Virus record (IMG/VR): IMGVR_UViG_3300033571_015231
Coordinates: 1-24,002 of that record
Length of the DNA stretch: 24,002 nucleotides
Source: a virus
Strand: one strand, 5' to 3'
A model generated the notes under the pieces. It worked only from the letters and a program-made list of their open reading frames with translations, was not told the DNA's origin and ran no database searches. The position numbers were made by a program, and so were the translations under genes. Of this stretch, positions 1 to 5,852 are shown piece after piece (the stretch's first letter is position 1; each line of letters opens with the position of its first letter).

Positions 1-1
1 A

Positions 2-307
2 CACATTTACGCACTTAAATTTAAAGACAATACTTTCCCGCCAGAGCCTTCTGATTTTCCCGTTCAAATTGGAAGCATGGCTGCATGGGAACAAAGACTT
101 GTTGCAAACACGGAAAGTGAACAAAAAGAAGCAGCTTCCTTTGTCATGACTAAGAGGTCTTTGGCGGATATGGATGTTCCTCCTTATAACTGTCAAAGTC
201 CAATGATGATGCCGATGATGCAGAAGTTATTTAACGTACCAGCGGATTTTATTGTTATGGGCGGGTTTACCATGTTCGACAAGAATAATCAACCCTATAA
301 ACCTTAA
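2..307 (+). CDS. Hypothetical protein, 5'-truncated by window edge
   Basis: The reading frame is open from the left edge to a TAA at 305-307, giving 101 visible residues. An internal ATG lies at 77, but the frame is open upstream without a stop, so the true start is probably outside the window. I do not recognise the family. The visible part has a methionine-rich stretch (MMMPMM) and ends GGFTMFDKNNQPYKP. There is no obvious membrane segment or catalytic motif. It is followed by about 118 bp without a gene, which contains a small stem-loop. That the frame is coding is inferred from its openness and protein-like composition only. Confidence 0.55.
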   Translation, partial: HIYALKFKDNTFPPEPSDFPVQIGSMAAWEQRLVANTESEQKEAASFVMTKRSLADMDVPPYNCQSPMMMPMMQKLFNVPADFIVMGGFTMFDKNNQPYKP

Positions 308-334
308 GAAGTTTTTAATAATGTATACTTAGTT

Positions 335-352
335 TAAGTCTCATAAGACTTA
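335..352. other. Stem-loop in intergenic region
   Basis: TAAGTCT (335-341) pairs perfectly with AGACTTA (346-352) across a CATA loop. It lies 27 bp after the stop of the truncated first gene. A near-palindrome, TTAGGAATTCCTTAA, follows directly (353-367). There is no T-run after the stem, so it is not a standard intrinsic terminator. It could be a weak terminator, a processing site or an operator. The rest of 308-425 shows nothing else I can name. Confidence 0.3.
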
Positions 353-425
353 TTAGGAATTCCTTAAGCAGCGGCGACCGGTAGCCTACGCTTCCTAGGT
401 TCTGGGGACGCAGCTCATTTCAACC

Positions 426-848
426 ATGAACCAACCCATCCCTGTAGACCAGCGGATTGTAGATGCGTATTTCCATCTGGACAACCAACGCGGTAACAAA
501 GGCGCCGCCTGGTTGCTTGGAATGATTGCCACCTATGGTGTCAAGCCAGAAGATTTGGTCTCCTTTGATTGGGGACCCAACAACAGCCTGGTCCTTACAA
601 CTAAAAAACGTCCGGTCAACCCGCTGCACCCACAGTGGGTTTTCTTGTTTAACCTACAGAAAAAACGGCCATGCGAAATGCACGACCGTTTAGATTCCCT
701 TTCTCTTCAACTGTATCGTCTTATGGCTCATCAGGCCATTGAAGTCAATGTCACTGATTTGCTATTGGCATACCGTATGCGCAAAGATCATTACAGGTCC
801 ATCAAGCAACAGCAGCCATCCTCTCCTGTTTACGCAGGTGCTTTCTGA
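426..848 (+). CDS. Degenerate tyrosine-recombinase (integrase)-like protein
   Basis: This 140-residue protein aligns by eye with the first part of the catalytic domain of cyanobacterial-type phage integrases. Residues about 27-41 (AAWLLGMIATYGVKP) match the usual pattern 'W..GM.ATYGLRPHE', followed by an acidic/aromatic strand and a 'P L.P.WV..F.L' segment (about residues 63-76). The first catalytic Arg of the family (LRPHE) is replaced here: GVKPED. Near the C-terminus TDLLLAYRMR resembles the 'DLRHAYAIR' box but lacks its Arg-His. No Tyr nucleophile region follows. The start is the first ATG after an in-frame TAG at 396, and there is no clear Shine-Dalgarno. The 3' end overlaps the convergent HTH gene by 47 bp. 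The relation to integrases is my inference from remembered motifs. The protein may be a remnant or a domesticated DNA-binding protein. Confidence 0.45.
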   Translation: MNQPIPVDQRIVDAYFHLDNQRGNKGAAWLLGMIATYGVKPEDLVSFDWGPNNSLVLTTKKRPVNPLHPQWVFLFNLQKKRPCEMHDRLDSLSLQLYRLMAHQAIEVNVTDLLLAYRMRKDHYRSIKQQQPSSPVYAGAF

Positions 849-1020
849 CTGCTTCCACATTCCAACGGTAGCCGTCCCTGGAACGAGTCTCCGGGAATGC
901 GGCGAAATGCGGCCCAAGCTTCAGTGTGCCATCATCCCGCATGCGGAAGAGTTCCTTGCGGTCGATTCCTAGGAGTTCTTCTGCGCGGGCCACAGGAACC
1001 CAACCTTTGTTTTGAGCCAT
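802..1020 (-). CDS. Excisionase-like helix-turn-helix protein
   Basis: This 72-residue protein opens with WVPVARAEELLGIDRKELFR (about residues 7-26), a helix-turn-helix of the MerR/excisionase type. A basic stretch with a conserved Trp (DGYRWNVEAVRKHLRK) follows, as in winged recognition elements. The length fits Xis and recombination-directionality proteins. It sits tail-to-tail with the integrase-like gene, and the 3' ends overlap by 47 bp. That arrangement is what one would expect of an int/xis remnant. A DNA-binding role is well supported by the motif; excisionase function is inference, and a transcriptional regulator is equally possible. The 140 bp upstream (1021-1160) separates it from the divergent HNH gene and contains ACGGT-A-ACCGT, a possible operator. 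Confidence 0.65.
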   Translation of the reverse strand: MAQNKGWVPVARAEELLGIDRKELFRMRDDGTLKLGPHFAAFPETRSRDGYRWNVEAVRKHLRKQERMAAVA

Positions 1021-1160
1021 GACTTAGGCGTCAGGATGGACAACTCTTGTACGGTAACCGTTTTTGGGACCCGGTCAAGAGCATTCATACTTTTTTAAGG
1101 CTTCCATGAAGAACTGTAAAGCTTAAGGAAATTAAAATAAGGTAACGGCAACTAAAGAGC

Positions 1161-1625
1161 ATGTATTACAGCGAGCATGAGCCCATCGCCTTACTCGTTG
1201 AAGTCACGCCAAAGCTAGCAAAGAAACGGTTTAGAGACGAAATCTACAAATCCTGGAGCCACAAATGTGCTTATTGCGGTGAAGATGCAACAAGTTTGGA
1301 CCATGTAATTCCACGTCACAAATCAGGTGAGACCACACGCAAGAACTTGGTTCCTGCTTGTAGACGTTGCAATGCCTCTAAGGCATCCTATAAATTACAC
1401 GAGTGGTATTTAAATCAAGATTTCTTTTCTAAAGCTAGGCTTAATAGAATTGAAAGATGGATTGATCAGAATCCTTTCCAGGTATTGCATTGGGAAGACG
1501 AAACGGATTCATCGTTAGTACGTGTTAATTATGTCGGACAAACCAAGGAAGGCTGTAGCTGCTGCCAAGCGATACCAGAAAGACAAGATGAAATGCAACT
1601 CGCCACAAAGAACTCCTGGGCATAA
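1161..1625 (+). CDS. HNH endonuclease
   Basis: This 154-residue protein has a classic HNH core. CAYCG (C36, C39) is followed by SLDHVIPRHKSG (D47-H48), an Asn in KNLVPACRRCN, and a second zinc pair C67/C70. The family cuts DNA, and free-standing phage members often act as homing endonucleases that spread between related phages. The last ~32 residues are encoded in the region shared with the next gene, in another frame. They are Cys-rich and unlike the HNH domain, so the C-terminus may be an accidental extension after insertion. No N-terminal DNA-recognition module is evident before residue 30. Nuclease identity is secure; a homing role is inferred. Confidence 0.9.
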   Translation: MYYSEHEPIALLVEVTPKLAKKRFRDEIYKSWSHKCAYCGEDATSLDHVIPRHKSGETTRKNLVPACRRCNASKASYKLHEWYLNQDFFSKARLNRIERWIDQNPFQVLHWEDETDSSLVRVNYVGQTKEGCSCCQAIPERQDEMQLATKNSWA

Positions 1626-1833
1626 AACCAAATCTCACATTGTTAAAGCTTGTGAAGGAGGTGAGGAAAAGATTGTCCGGTTTGGTCAGCAGGGAGTAGA
1701 AGGCGCTGGCAAGAACCCTAAAACAAAAGAAGACAAGGCCCGCAAGAAGTCGTATTACGCACGACATAATGCCCAGGATCCCAATCCCGACAAAATGTCT
1801 GCACGGTACTGGAGCCATAAAACGAAATGGTGA
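1531..1833 (+). CDS. Small basic conserved phage protein (DUF5872-like)
   Basis: This is a 100-residue Lys/Arg-rich protein. I start it at ATG 1531 (MSDKPRK), not at the GTG three codons upstream, because the ATG start matches the family as I remember it. Key segments are KMKCNSP, SHIVKACEGGEEKIVRFGQQ, GAGKNPKTKEDKARKKSYYA and the tail MSARYWSHKTKW. These segments recur in a small protein of cyanophages and other marine phages, which I recall as DUF5872. Its function is unknown. The high charge suggests nucleic-acid or virion association, which is inference. Its first 95 bp overlap the end of the HNH gene in another frame. A related-looking basic 41-residue gene follows 37 bp downstream. Confidence 0.8.
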   Translation: MSDKPRKAVAAAKRYQKDKMKCNSPQRTPGHKTKSHIVKACEGGEEKIVRFGQQGVEGAGKNPKTKEDKARKKSYYARHNAQDPNPDKMSARYWSHKTKW

Positions 1834-1870
1834 TTTTCTGCTAAACTGCGTGGGCTGATTCCTTTCCAGC

Positions 1871-1996
1871 ATGGCCAAACCTAAAGCTTCCGGCTCCATC
1901 AAAATTCAATCCAAGCCCAAAAAAACCAGGCAAGGACAAGGTATGAACTCACTTCCTAATCACGGACGCAAACAACGTCGCGGTCAAGGTAAGTAA
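1871..1996 (+). CDS. Very small basic protein, 41 aa
   Basis: ATG at 1871 runs to TAA at 1994-1996. The product starts MAKPKASGSIKIQSKPKKTR and ends HGRKQRRGQGK. About a third of its residues are Lys or Arg, and there is no hydrophobic segment. I recall similar 40-50 residue proteins (KIQSKPKKTRQG near the start, a basic RGQGK-like end) in cyanophage genomes, always without assigned function. It lies between another small basic protein and the endolysin, in the same direction. Nucleic-acid binding is a guess from composition. It is short enough that automated gene callers may skip it. Confidence 0.7.
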   Translation: MAKPKASGSIKIQSKPKKTRQGQGMNSLPNHGRKQRRGQGK

Positions 1997-2011
1997 TAAG
2001 TTGTGTATATT

Positions 2012-2032
2012 GGGGGTAATTAAGTTACCCCC
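2012..2032 (+). promoter_or_regulatory. Hairpin abutting the endolysin start codon
   Basis: GGGGGTAA (2012-2019) and TTACCCCC (2025-2032) form a perfect 8-bp stem with a 5-base loop (TTAAG). The ATG of the endolysin begins at the very next base. No Shine-Dalgarno is visible outside the stem. In mRNA this structure would put the start codon at the foot of a stable hairpin, which suggests control of translation initiation. There is no T-run, so it is unlikely to be a terminator for the small gene upstream. Confidence 0.6.
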
Positions 2033-2698
2033 ATGTCTGATTTTTCTGCCGCAATTGAGCTAATCAGAAAGTACGAAGGGTATAACGAGAAGGCTTACCC
2101 AGATCCAGCCACTGGTAGTGAACCTTACACCATTGGTTACGGCACGCAGTATTACCCAGACGGTTCTCCAGTTAGGCGTGGACACCTCTGCACAAAACGT
2201 AAAGCTCTGGAGTATTTGTACCACGAGTTAGAAGTGCTAGACACTGAGCTAAAGAAGCTCAATCTGGGTCTTGACGATTCGATGCACCAGGCCCTACTTT
2301 CGTTTATTCATTCTGTTGGCTGGAGTTCCTTCTTGTACAGCAACATCATTGATTGTTTGGAACGAGAAGATTGGCGTGGTGCCAGTGAGGAGATCCCGAA
2401 GTGGGTCTTTGATCAAGACCATAAAATGGTTGGTGCTCTCCTGCATCGCCGCCAAGAGGAAGTCGCTTTGTTCTTGCGGCAAGCCAATGACAACCCCTGG
2501 GTCTCTACAGCAATTCTTCTGACGGCATTCCGCAATTACAGCGCAGCTGCCCACCAGGTACGTGCAATCCGTATTCTGGAGGAGTCAATCAATCCTTATA
2601 CCTTGTCGGAATTTGCCAATGCCTACAGGATTGACGAAGACCCCTGGTGTGGTTCAGAGTACGAGGAATTTGATCCTCAAGGCATCTGTGACATTTAG
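2033..2698 (+). CDS. Endolysin, T4-type lysozyme (GH24)
   Basis: This 221-residue protein carries the GH24 catalytic arrangement. Glu15 lies in RKYEGY, Asp24 in AYPDP and Thr33 in YTIGYGT, corresponding to Glu11-Asp20-Thr26 of T4 lysozyme with a short insertion. It would hydrolyse the glycan strands of host peptidoglycan at lysis. Residues 1-155 are the lysozyme domain. The extra ~65 residues include a segment (about 169-202: HQ, LSEFA, YR) that also occurs at the N-terminus of the glucosaminidase/peptidase at 14419. An acidic end follows. No signal peptide is seen, so export would need a holin. The start is set by the hairpin-flanked ATG at 2033. The NblA-like gene follows 24 bp downstream. 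Confidence 0.92.
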   Translation: MSDFSAAIELIRKYEGYNEKAYPDPATGSEPYTIGYGTQYYPDGSPVRRGHLCTKRKALEYLYHELEVLDTELKKLNLGLDDSMHQALLSFIHSVGWSSFLYSNIIDCLEREDWRGASEEIPKWVFDQDHKMVGALLHRRQEEVALFLRQANDNPWVSTAILLTAFRNYSAAAHQVRAIRILEESINPYTLSEFANAYRIDEDPWCGSEYEEFDPQGICDI

Positions 2699-2722
2699 CT
2701 TTAGAATAGTTTCAATTGAAGC

Positions 2723-3031
2723 ATGAAACCAGGAATGGACAGATCGGTTGAACCTCACCAATTTGAGCTTCCTCTAGAGCTTCAATTCTCGATGCGTAAA
2801 GCCGAGCTACAGGCGCAGGAGATGACGTGGGATCAGCTCTATTCCGCGCTCTTGAACCTGTACCATCAGCGGTTGATGGAATGGTATGCGGTCAAATCGT
2901 TGATGGCCGATGAGAATGTCAATATTGAATGGGATTATCCTACAGATTTAGAGCTTGCTGAATTGGCTATGGCTTGTGTTTACGAAGAAGATGAAAACGA
3001 AGATGAGGAGGATGACTTACAGCCCTTTTAA
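2723..3031 (+). CDS. nblA: NblA-like phycobilisome degradation protein
   Basis: Residues about 14-62 match the NblA pattern: FELPLELQFSMRKAELQAQ, then MTWDQLYSALLNLYHQRLM. Compare the family signature 'L.LEQEF.LR..E.Q...MS.EQ...FL.ELYRQMM'. NblA tags phycobilisomes for Clp-dependent proteolysis in starved cyanobacteria. Phage copies are thought to free amino acids or alter light harvesting during infection. Cellular NblA is usually about 55-65 residues. This one has 102, with a C-terminal extension ending in a strongly acidic run (EEDENEDEEDD). It lies between the endolysin and a convergent nuclease whose stop codon overlaps its own (TTAA, 3028-3031). Family assignment is from remembered motifs. 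The role in infection is inference. Confidence 0.7.
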   Translation: MKPGMDRSVEPHQFELPLELQFSMRKAELQAQEMTWDQLYSALLNLYHQRLMEWYAVKSLMADENVNIEWDYPTDLELAELAMACVYEEDENEDEEDDLQPF

Positions 3032-3483
3032 ACAACTGATTGCTTTAAATAGAGGATTGCTTTTTGCAATATAGTAATGTCATCGTTTGCTTGCCCCAAC
3101 AACGAGTTGCATTTAATACAAAGTAAGCCTCTTACTTGATTTGTTTGATGGCAGTGGTCAACAGAAAAAGTATTGCGCCGTCCTCCAGGGGCGGTTGTTT
3201 CGCAGATTTTACACTTTCCTTTTTGTTCTTTTAACATTTTTTCGTAACTAGCAGGCGTCATTTGATATCTTTTCTCAAGGTGCCAAGCTTTTTGATAGTT
3301 GGGATAGCGCCTTTTATTGTTGTGTTTCTTTTTTCTTTCATGCGCTTCTTTGGTAAGCCATTGTTCAACATAAAAACCGTCTTTCTTTTTCCTATGCGTT
3401 TCGTAGGCCCAAAATAATCTTCCATCTTCACGTTGATCTCCACATTGAAAAGGCAATCCAGTATCTGGGTTGAGTCTTTTCAT
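3028..3483 (-). CDS. Endonuclease VII-like HNH nuclease
   Basis: This 151-residue protein has a C-terminal recombination endonuclease VII fold signature. TPASYEKMLKEQKGKCKIC supplies C91 and C94, SVDHCH gives D109-H110 and H112, and VRGLLCIKCN supplies C122, C125 and N126. GQANDD and a final helix follow. The family includes T4 gp49, which resolves branched phage DNA before packaging, but also many free-standing HNH nucleases. The basic N-terminal 60 residues hold a WAYETHRKKKDG stretch, perhaps a DNA-binding arm. Its ATG overlaps the stop of the DUF3310 gene upstream (ATGA), so the two are likely translationally coupled. Resolvase versus homing role cannot be decided from sequence. Confidence 0.85.
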   Translation of the reverse strand: MKRLNPDTGLPFQCGDQREDGRLFWAYETHRKKKDGFYVEQWLTKEAHERKKKHNNKRRYPNYQKAWHLEKRYQMTPASYEKMLKEQKGKCKICETTAPGGRRNTFSVDHCHQTNQVRGLLCIKCNSLLGQANDDITILQKAILYLKQSVV

Positions 3484-3764
3484 TTTTGTTCTTCGGTTAA
3501 AATAAGACGATCAAGATACCATTGAGCCTTGGCAAGGTCAGTTTTACCTCCTTTATTACGCCAACGCCATAAATATTTAACACTGTTACCACGCAAGTAA
3601 CCCTGGTACTCTTCTGGGGTTAGTTGCGCTTCAATGGCTTCAATGCACTCGATGCCGCCACCATCTGTGTAGTGCGGGGGATGGTTGACCAGGTCCTGTT
3701 GAACCACAGGTGCTTCTTCCTTGACAGCCCAAGGCACCGGGCAAACGCCGTCTTTACATTCCAT
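3480..3764 (-). CDS. DUF3310 protein (T7 gp1.7-like family)
   Basis: The protein has 94 residues from ATG at 3764. The core VNHPPHYTDGGGIECIEAIE, then LRGNSVKYLWRWRNKGGKTD and LAKAQWYLDRLI, is the DUF3310 signature shared with T7 gp1.7, a nucleotide kinase. Its activity here is not known. A longer reading frame reaches 3986, but that extension is low-complexity Gly/Ser/Pro and overlaps the preceding gene by 200 bp. The ATG at 3764 gives the typical opening MECKDGVCPVPW and leaves a clean 20-bp gap after the upstream stop. It overlaps the endonuclease VII-like gene by 4 bp. Confidence 0.85.
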   Translation of the reverse strand: MECKDGVCPVPWAVKEEAPVVQQDLVNHPPHYTDGGGIECIEAIEAQLTPEEYQGYLRGNSVKYLWRWRNKGGKTDLAKAQWYLDRLILTEEQK

Positions 3765-3784
3765 CTTGAGAGTATCGCTGGTTT

Positions 3785-4141
3785 CTACCGGAGCAAACCA
3801 CGTCTTTTCTGCGACAGGATCAGCTCCTCTTCCGGCGCTGTCCCCAAGTCCAGAACTAAGGTCTTCGGTCGTGGCGATGAAGCTGGGTACATCTCTACCG
3901 CTTCCTCCATCGATGGGATATAACCCGTCATTCCAGGCCGTGCCCCCTCGAGTTCCAGTGGATTCCTTTCCAGCCCCTCTTGGCATAATGTCAGTCCGCG
4001 ATTGTACTGATCATATAATGGCACGTCATTCTCTTCATTGTCGAGATTGGTGCCAAATGTTGCCTGATTCAGACAACGGCACATGACTTCATCAATGATG
4101 CTTTGACCGAGACCGTCGCGGTAATCAGCAGGGTTATGCAT
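3785..4141 (-). CDS. Hypothetical protein
   Basis: This 118-residue acidic protein begins MHNPADYRDGLGQ and ends LSQKRRGLLR. I do not recognise it. It has no membrane segment or nuclease motif; two Cys lie in the N-terminal third (MCRCLNQ). It is the first gene of a minus-strand run continuing into DUF3310 and the endonuclease. A 41-bp gap separates it from a divergent gene at 4183, so promoters for both must lie in or near 4142-4182. I preferred this frame to the overlapping extension of DUF3310 because it starts cleanly at the divergent junction and has less biased composition. Confidence 0.6.
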   Translation of the reverse strand: MHNPADYRDGLGQSIIDEVMCRCLNQATFGTNLDNEENDVPLYDQYNRGLTLCQEGLERNPLELEGARPGMTGYIPSMEEAVEMYPASSPRPKTLVLDLGTAPEEELILSQKRRGLLR

Positions 4142-4182
4142 GGAAATATCCTGGCCTAAATTGCCTCGATTACAATATTAAC

Positions 4183-4644
4183 ATGGCAAGATTCTATAAC
4201 CCCCGCAGAGAAAACATTGACCAACCGGTTGATACACCAGTTGGTTACAGGGGGCGTCTTGGTTATGACCCACGACAAGATTCTGGCTCCTCGGGCGGCG
4301 AGGTTAGTGACCTTACGCCGGAACGTCAATATGATGTTGACTTACGTCGACTAGATCGAGAGGAACGGGACACAGCTGCCGCCGCTGATACCGCCAACGT
4401 TATCCAGCAGGGCCGTGTTTCGCGGTACCTCAACGCAGCACGCCTGGCTGAGAAGTACAAATCTCAAGCCGATACAAAGTATCCAATCATTGGTAATTCC
4501 GTGGGGCGATACCCCTCAGGGCGACAGGGTGTTGTGCTGCCAAGCTTGGGCGAGGCTCCAGGGGCTCGTGGAAGTGTCAACTACCCCAACAAGCCCCAGC
4601 CGCGTACAGGTCGTGCTTACAACTGGCTTGATTCCTTTGCTTGA
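4183..4644 (+). CDS. Hypothetical protein
   Basis: This 153-residue hydrophilic protein opens MARFYNPRRENIDQP. A Gly/Ser stretch (DSGSSGGE) and a charged helical middle rich in Arg, Asp and Ala (about residues 44-95) follow. The C-terminal third is rich in Gly and Pro and ends AYNWLDSFA. It shows no recognised domain or transmembrane segment. Composition is compatible with an internal virion or scaffold-like protein, but that is speculation. It is a lone plus-strand gene between two minus-strand operons. Its TGA is followed immediately by the stop of dcd on the other strand. Confidence 0.6.
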   Translation: MARFYNPRRENIDQPVDTPVGYRGRLGYDPRQDSGSSGGEVSDLTPERQYDVDLRRLDREERDTAAAADTANVIQQGRVSRYLNAARLAEKYKSQADTKYPIIGNSVGRYPSGRQGVVLPSLGEAPGARGSVNYPNKPQPRTGRAYNWLDSFA

Positions 4645-5232
4645 TCAGACCTTACTGAAGACAACTTCAGGGGCTTGATTCTGGTACTTGCCCTTGCGGT
4701 CCTGGTAACTGACTTCGCATGGATTACCGCGATAGAAGAGGAGTTGGGTAACGCCTTCATCAGCGTAAATGCGGTTAAACAGGCCCGTGCAGTTACTGAT
4801 TTCAAGCGTTAGGTAACCCTCCCAGCCACTTTCGGCAGGAGTGATATTAACCAGGATTCCTGATCGAGCATATGTAGATTTACCAACGGCAACTACGGTG
4901 ACATCACGGGGAAGCTTGAGGCGCTCTCGTGCCACGCCCAGGCAATACCCGTAGGGAGGAAGCAGGAAGTATTTACCTTTCTCGTCTTCCAGTAATTCGG
5001 CATTGGTCAGGATTTCCGGCTTGAAATCCTTCGGATCGCATTCACCTTCTGAGATGCGTCCAAAGATGAGACATTGTTCTGGTGACAAACGGATGTCGTA
5101 TCCATAGGAACTTAGCCCATAGCTGAGAATACGGCGTCCATCTTCTTTGCTGACGAGACGATCCTGGAACGGAACGATCATCTCCTCATCTTCCGCCAGT
5201 TGACGGATTTCTTTGTCGCAGAGAACGCTCAT
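4645..5232 (-). CDS. dcd: dCTP deaminase
   Basis: This 195-residue protein of the dCTP deaminase/dUTPase superfamily converts dCTP to dUTP, feeding dTTP synthesis for phage DNA. It has GLSSYGYDIRL (about 39-49), the active-site block GKSTYARSG with S119 and R123, then TPAESGWEGYLTLEISN containing E144. These correspond to Ser111, Arg115 and Glu138 of the E. coli enzyme. Length matches the family. The start ATG overlaps the stop of an 11-codon mini-frame, and AAAAGG lies just upstream as a plausible ribosome site. It is the last gene of the 7158-4645 operon and abuts the convergent gene through TGATCA. A bifunctional deaminase/dUTPase is possible but not decidable here. Confidence 0.93.
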   Translation of the reverse strand: MSVLCDKEIRQLAEDEEMIVPFQDRLVSKEDGRRILSYGLSSYGYDIRLSPEQCLIFGRISEGECDPKDFKPEILTNAELLEDEKGKYFLLPPYGYCLGVARERLKLPRDVTVVAVGKSTYARSGILVNITPAESGWEGYLTLEISNCTGLFNRIYADEGVTQLLFYRGNPCEVSYQDRKGKYQNQAPEVVFSKV

Positions 5233-5264
5233 AGACCTTTTAAAGCTTTTTCAATATAGGTCAT
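5229..5264 (-). other. 11-codon mini-frame linking two genes
   Basis: The ATG at 5262-5264 sits directly after the stop of the upstream gene (5265-5267). It encodes MTYIEKALKGL, and its TGA (5229-5231) overlaps the ATG of dcd (5230-5232). It would let ribosomes pass from the methyltransferase-like gene to dcd by two stop/start couplings. The peptide itself is probably meaningless. Chance is a real alternative, since the frame is only 36 bp. Confidence 0.35.
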
Positions 5265-5852
5265 TCAGCAAAGAACACGACCCTTTTCAGAATAAATATC
5301 GATGAATCGTTGGGTTGCTTCACCAATATTGTCCTTGGGTTGCAAATAAACTAAGAATGAGGTACAGGTGTTATGGTTTTTAACTCCTTCGTTCGTTCGT
5401 GCTACAAGGTTTGGTACAGTACGCAGGATGCACACCGGAAAATCAAATAGCCGTTGTTCGTACCTAAACATGTCAGGACAGTTGGAAAAGTAAAGCCCCT
5501 CCTCAATTTCGTTGTGGTACCAGGCTTTAAACAGACGGCGAAACCAAACCGCATGGGACGATGTCAAGGTCGCAGAACACGCCCTTGTCATCTTCCAACG
5601 TTCGTTCTTTTTATCCCAAAAGTACGTCCCACTGGGCGGGAACAAGTAAACCTTACCGAACCACCTTTGGTCGTTTAGACCATCATCTGTAGGTGTGAAG
5701 AAATTTTTAGCATTGACATACTCATTGGCAAAAGTAGAGCTGGCAACATCAAGGTCAATGTGACCCATCAGTCCGTGCGCTGCTGCAACAAGATCCGCGT
5801 TGGTCACAAGCTCCAGATCTTCACGGCGCATGCCGCTTTTGGTAATTGCCAT
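5265..5852 (-). CDS. Phage Dam-like adenine methyltransferase relative, atypical motif
   Basis: This 195-residue protein resembles the phage DNA N6-adenine methyltransferase family. It has GHIDLDVASSTFANEYVNAK (about 30-49), then FFTPTDDGL and a Trp. In true members this is followed by an (N/D)PPY catalytic motif. Here the equivalent is YLFPPSG (about 69-75), so the acidic or amide residue and the aromatic are both changed. C-terminal to it, a W-rich region and a PNLVARTNEG segment resemble the family's second half. It may be inactive, have altered chemistry, or have a different function. Its ATG shares one base with the previous stop (TAATG), so it is coupled to the gene at 5852-6238. Family call by motif memory. 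Confidence 0.6.
   Translation of the reverse strand: MAITKSGMRREDLELVTNADLVAAAHGLMGHIDLDVASSTFANEYVNAKNFFTPTDDGLNDQRWFGKVYLFPPSGTYFWDKKNERWKMTRACSATLTSSHAVWFRRLFKAWYHNEIEEGLYFSNCPDMFRYEQRLFDFPVCILRTVPNLVARTNEGVKNHNTCTSFLVYLQPKDNIGEATQRFIDIYSEKGRVLC

Noticed and set aside
360-425. tRNA or tmRNA end before the integrase-like gene
   Set aside because: The G/C-rich stretch with GGTTCTGGGG looks superficially like a T-arm, but no cloverleaf, acceptor stem or anticodon arm can be formed.
1036-1098. 20-codon frame between the HTH and HNH genes
   Set aside because: Too short, no ribosome site and no conserved-looking content; likely chance.
3765-3986. Longer N-terminus for the DUF3310 gene
   Set aside because: The extension is low-complexity and overlaps the preceding gene by 200 bp. 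The ATG at 3764 gives the usual family start after a 20-bp gap.
4617-4805. Extra minus-strand gene inside dcd
   Set aside because: It is wholly within the dcd coding sequence in another frame, with no recognisable motif.
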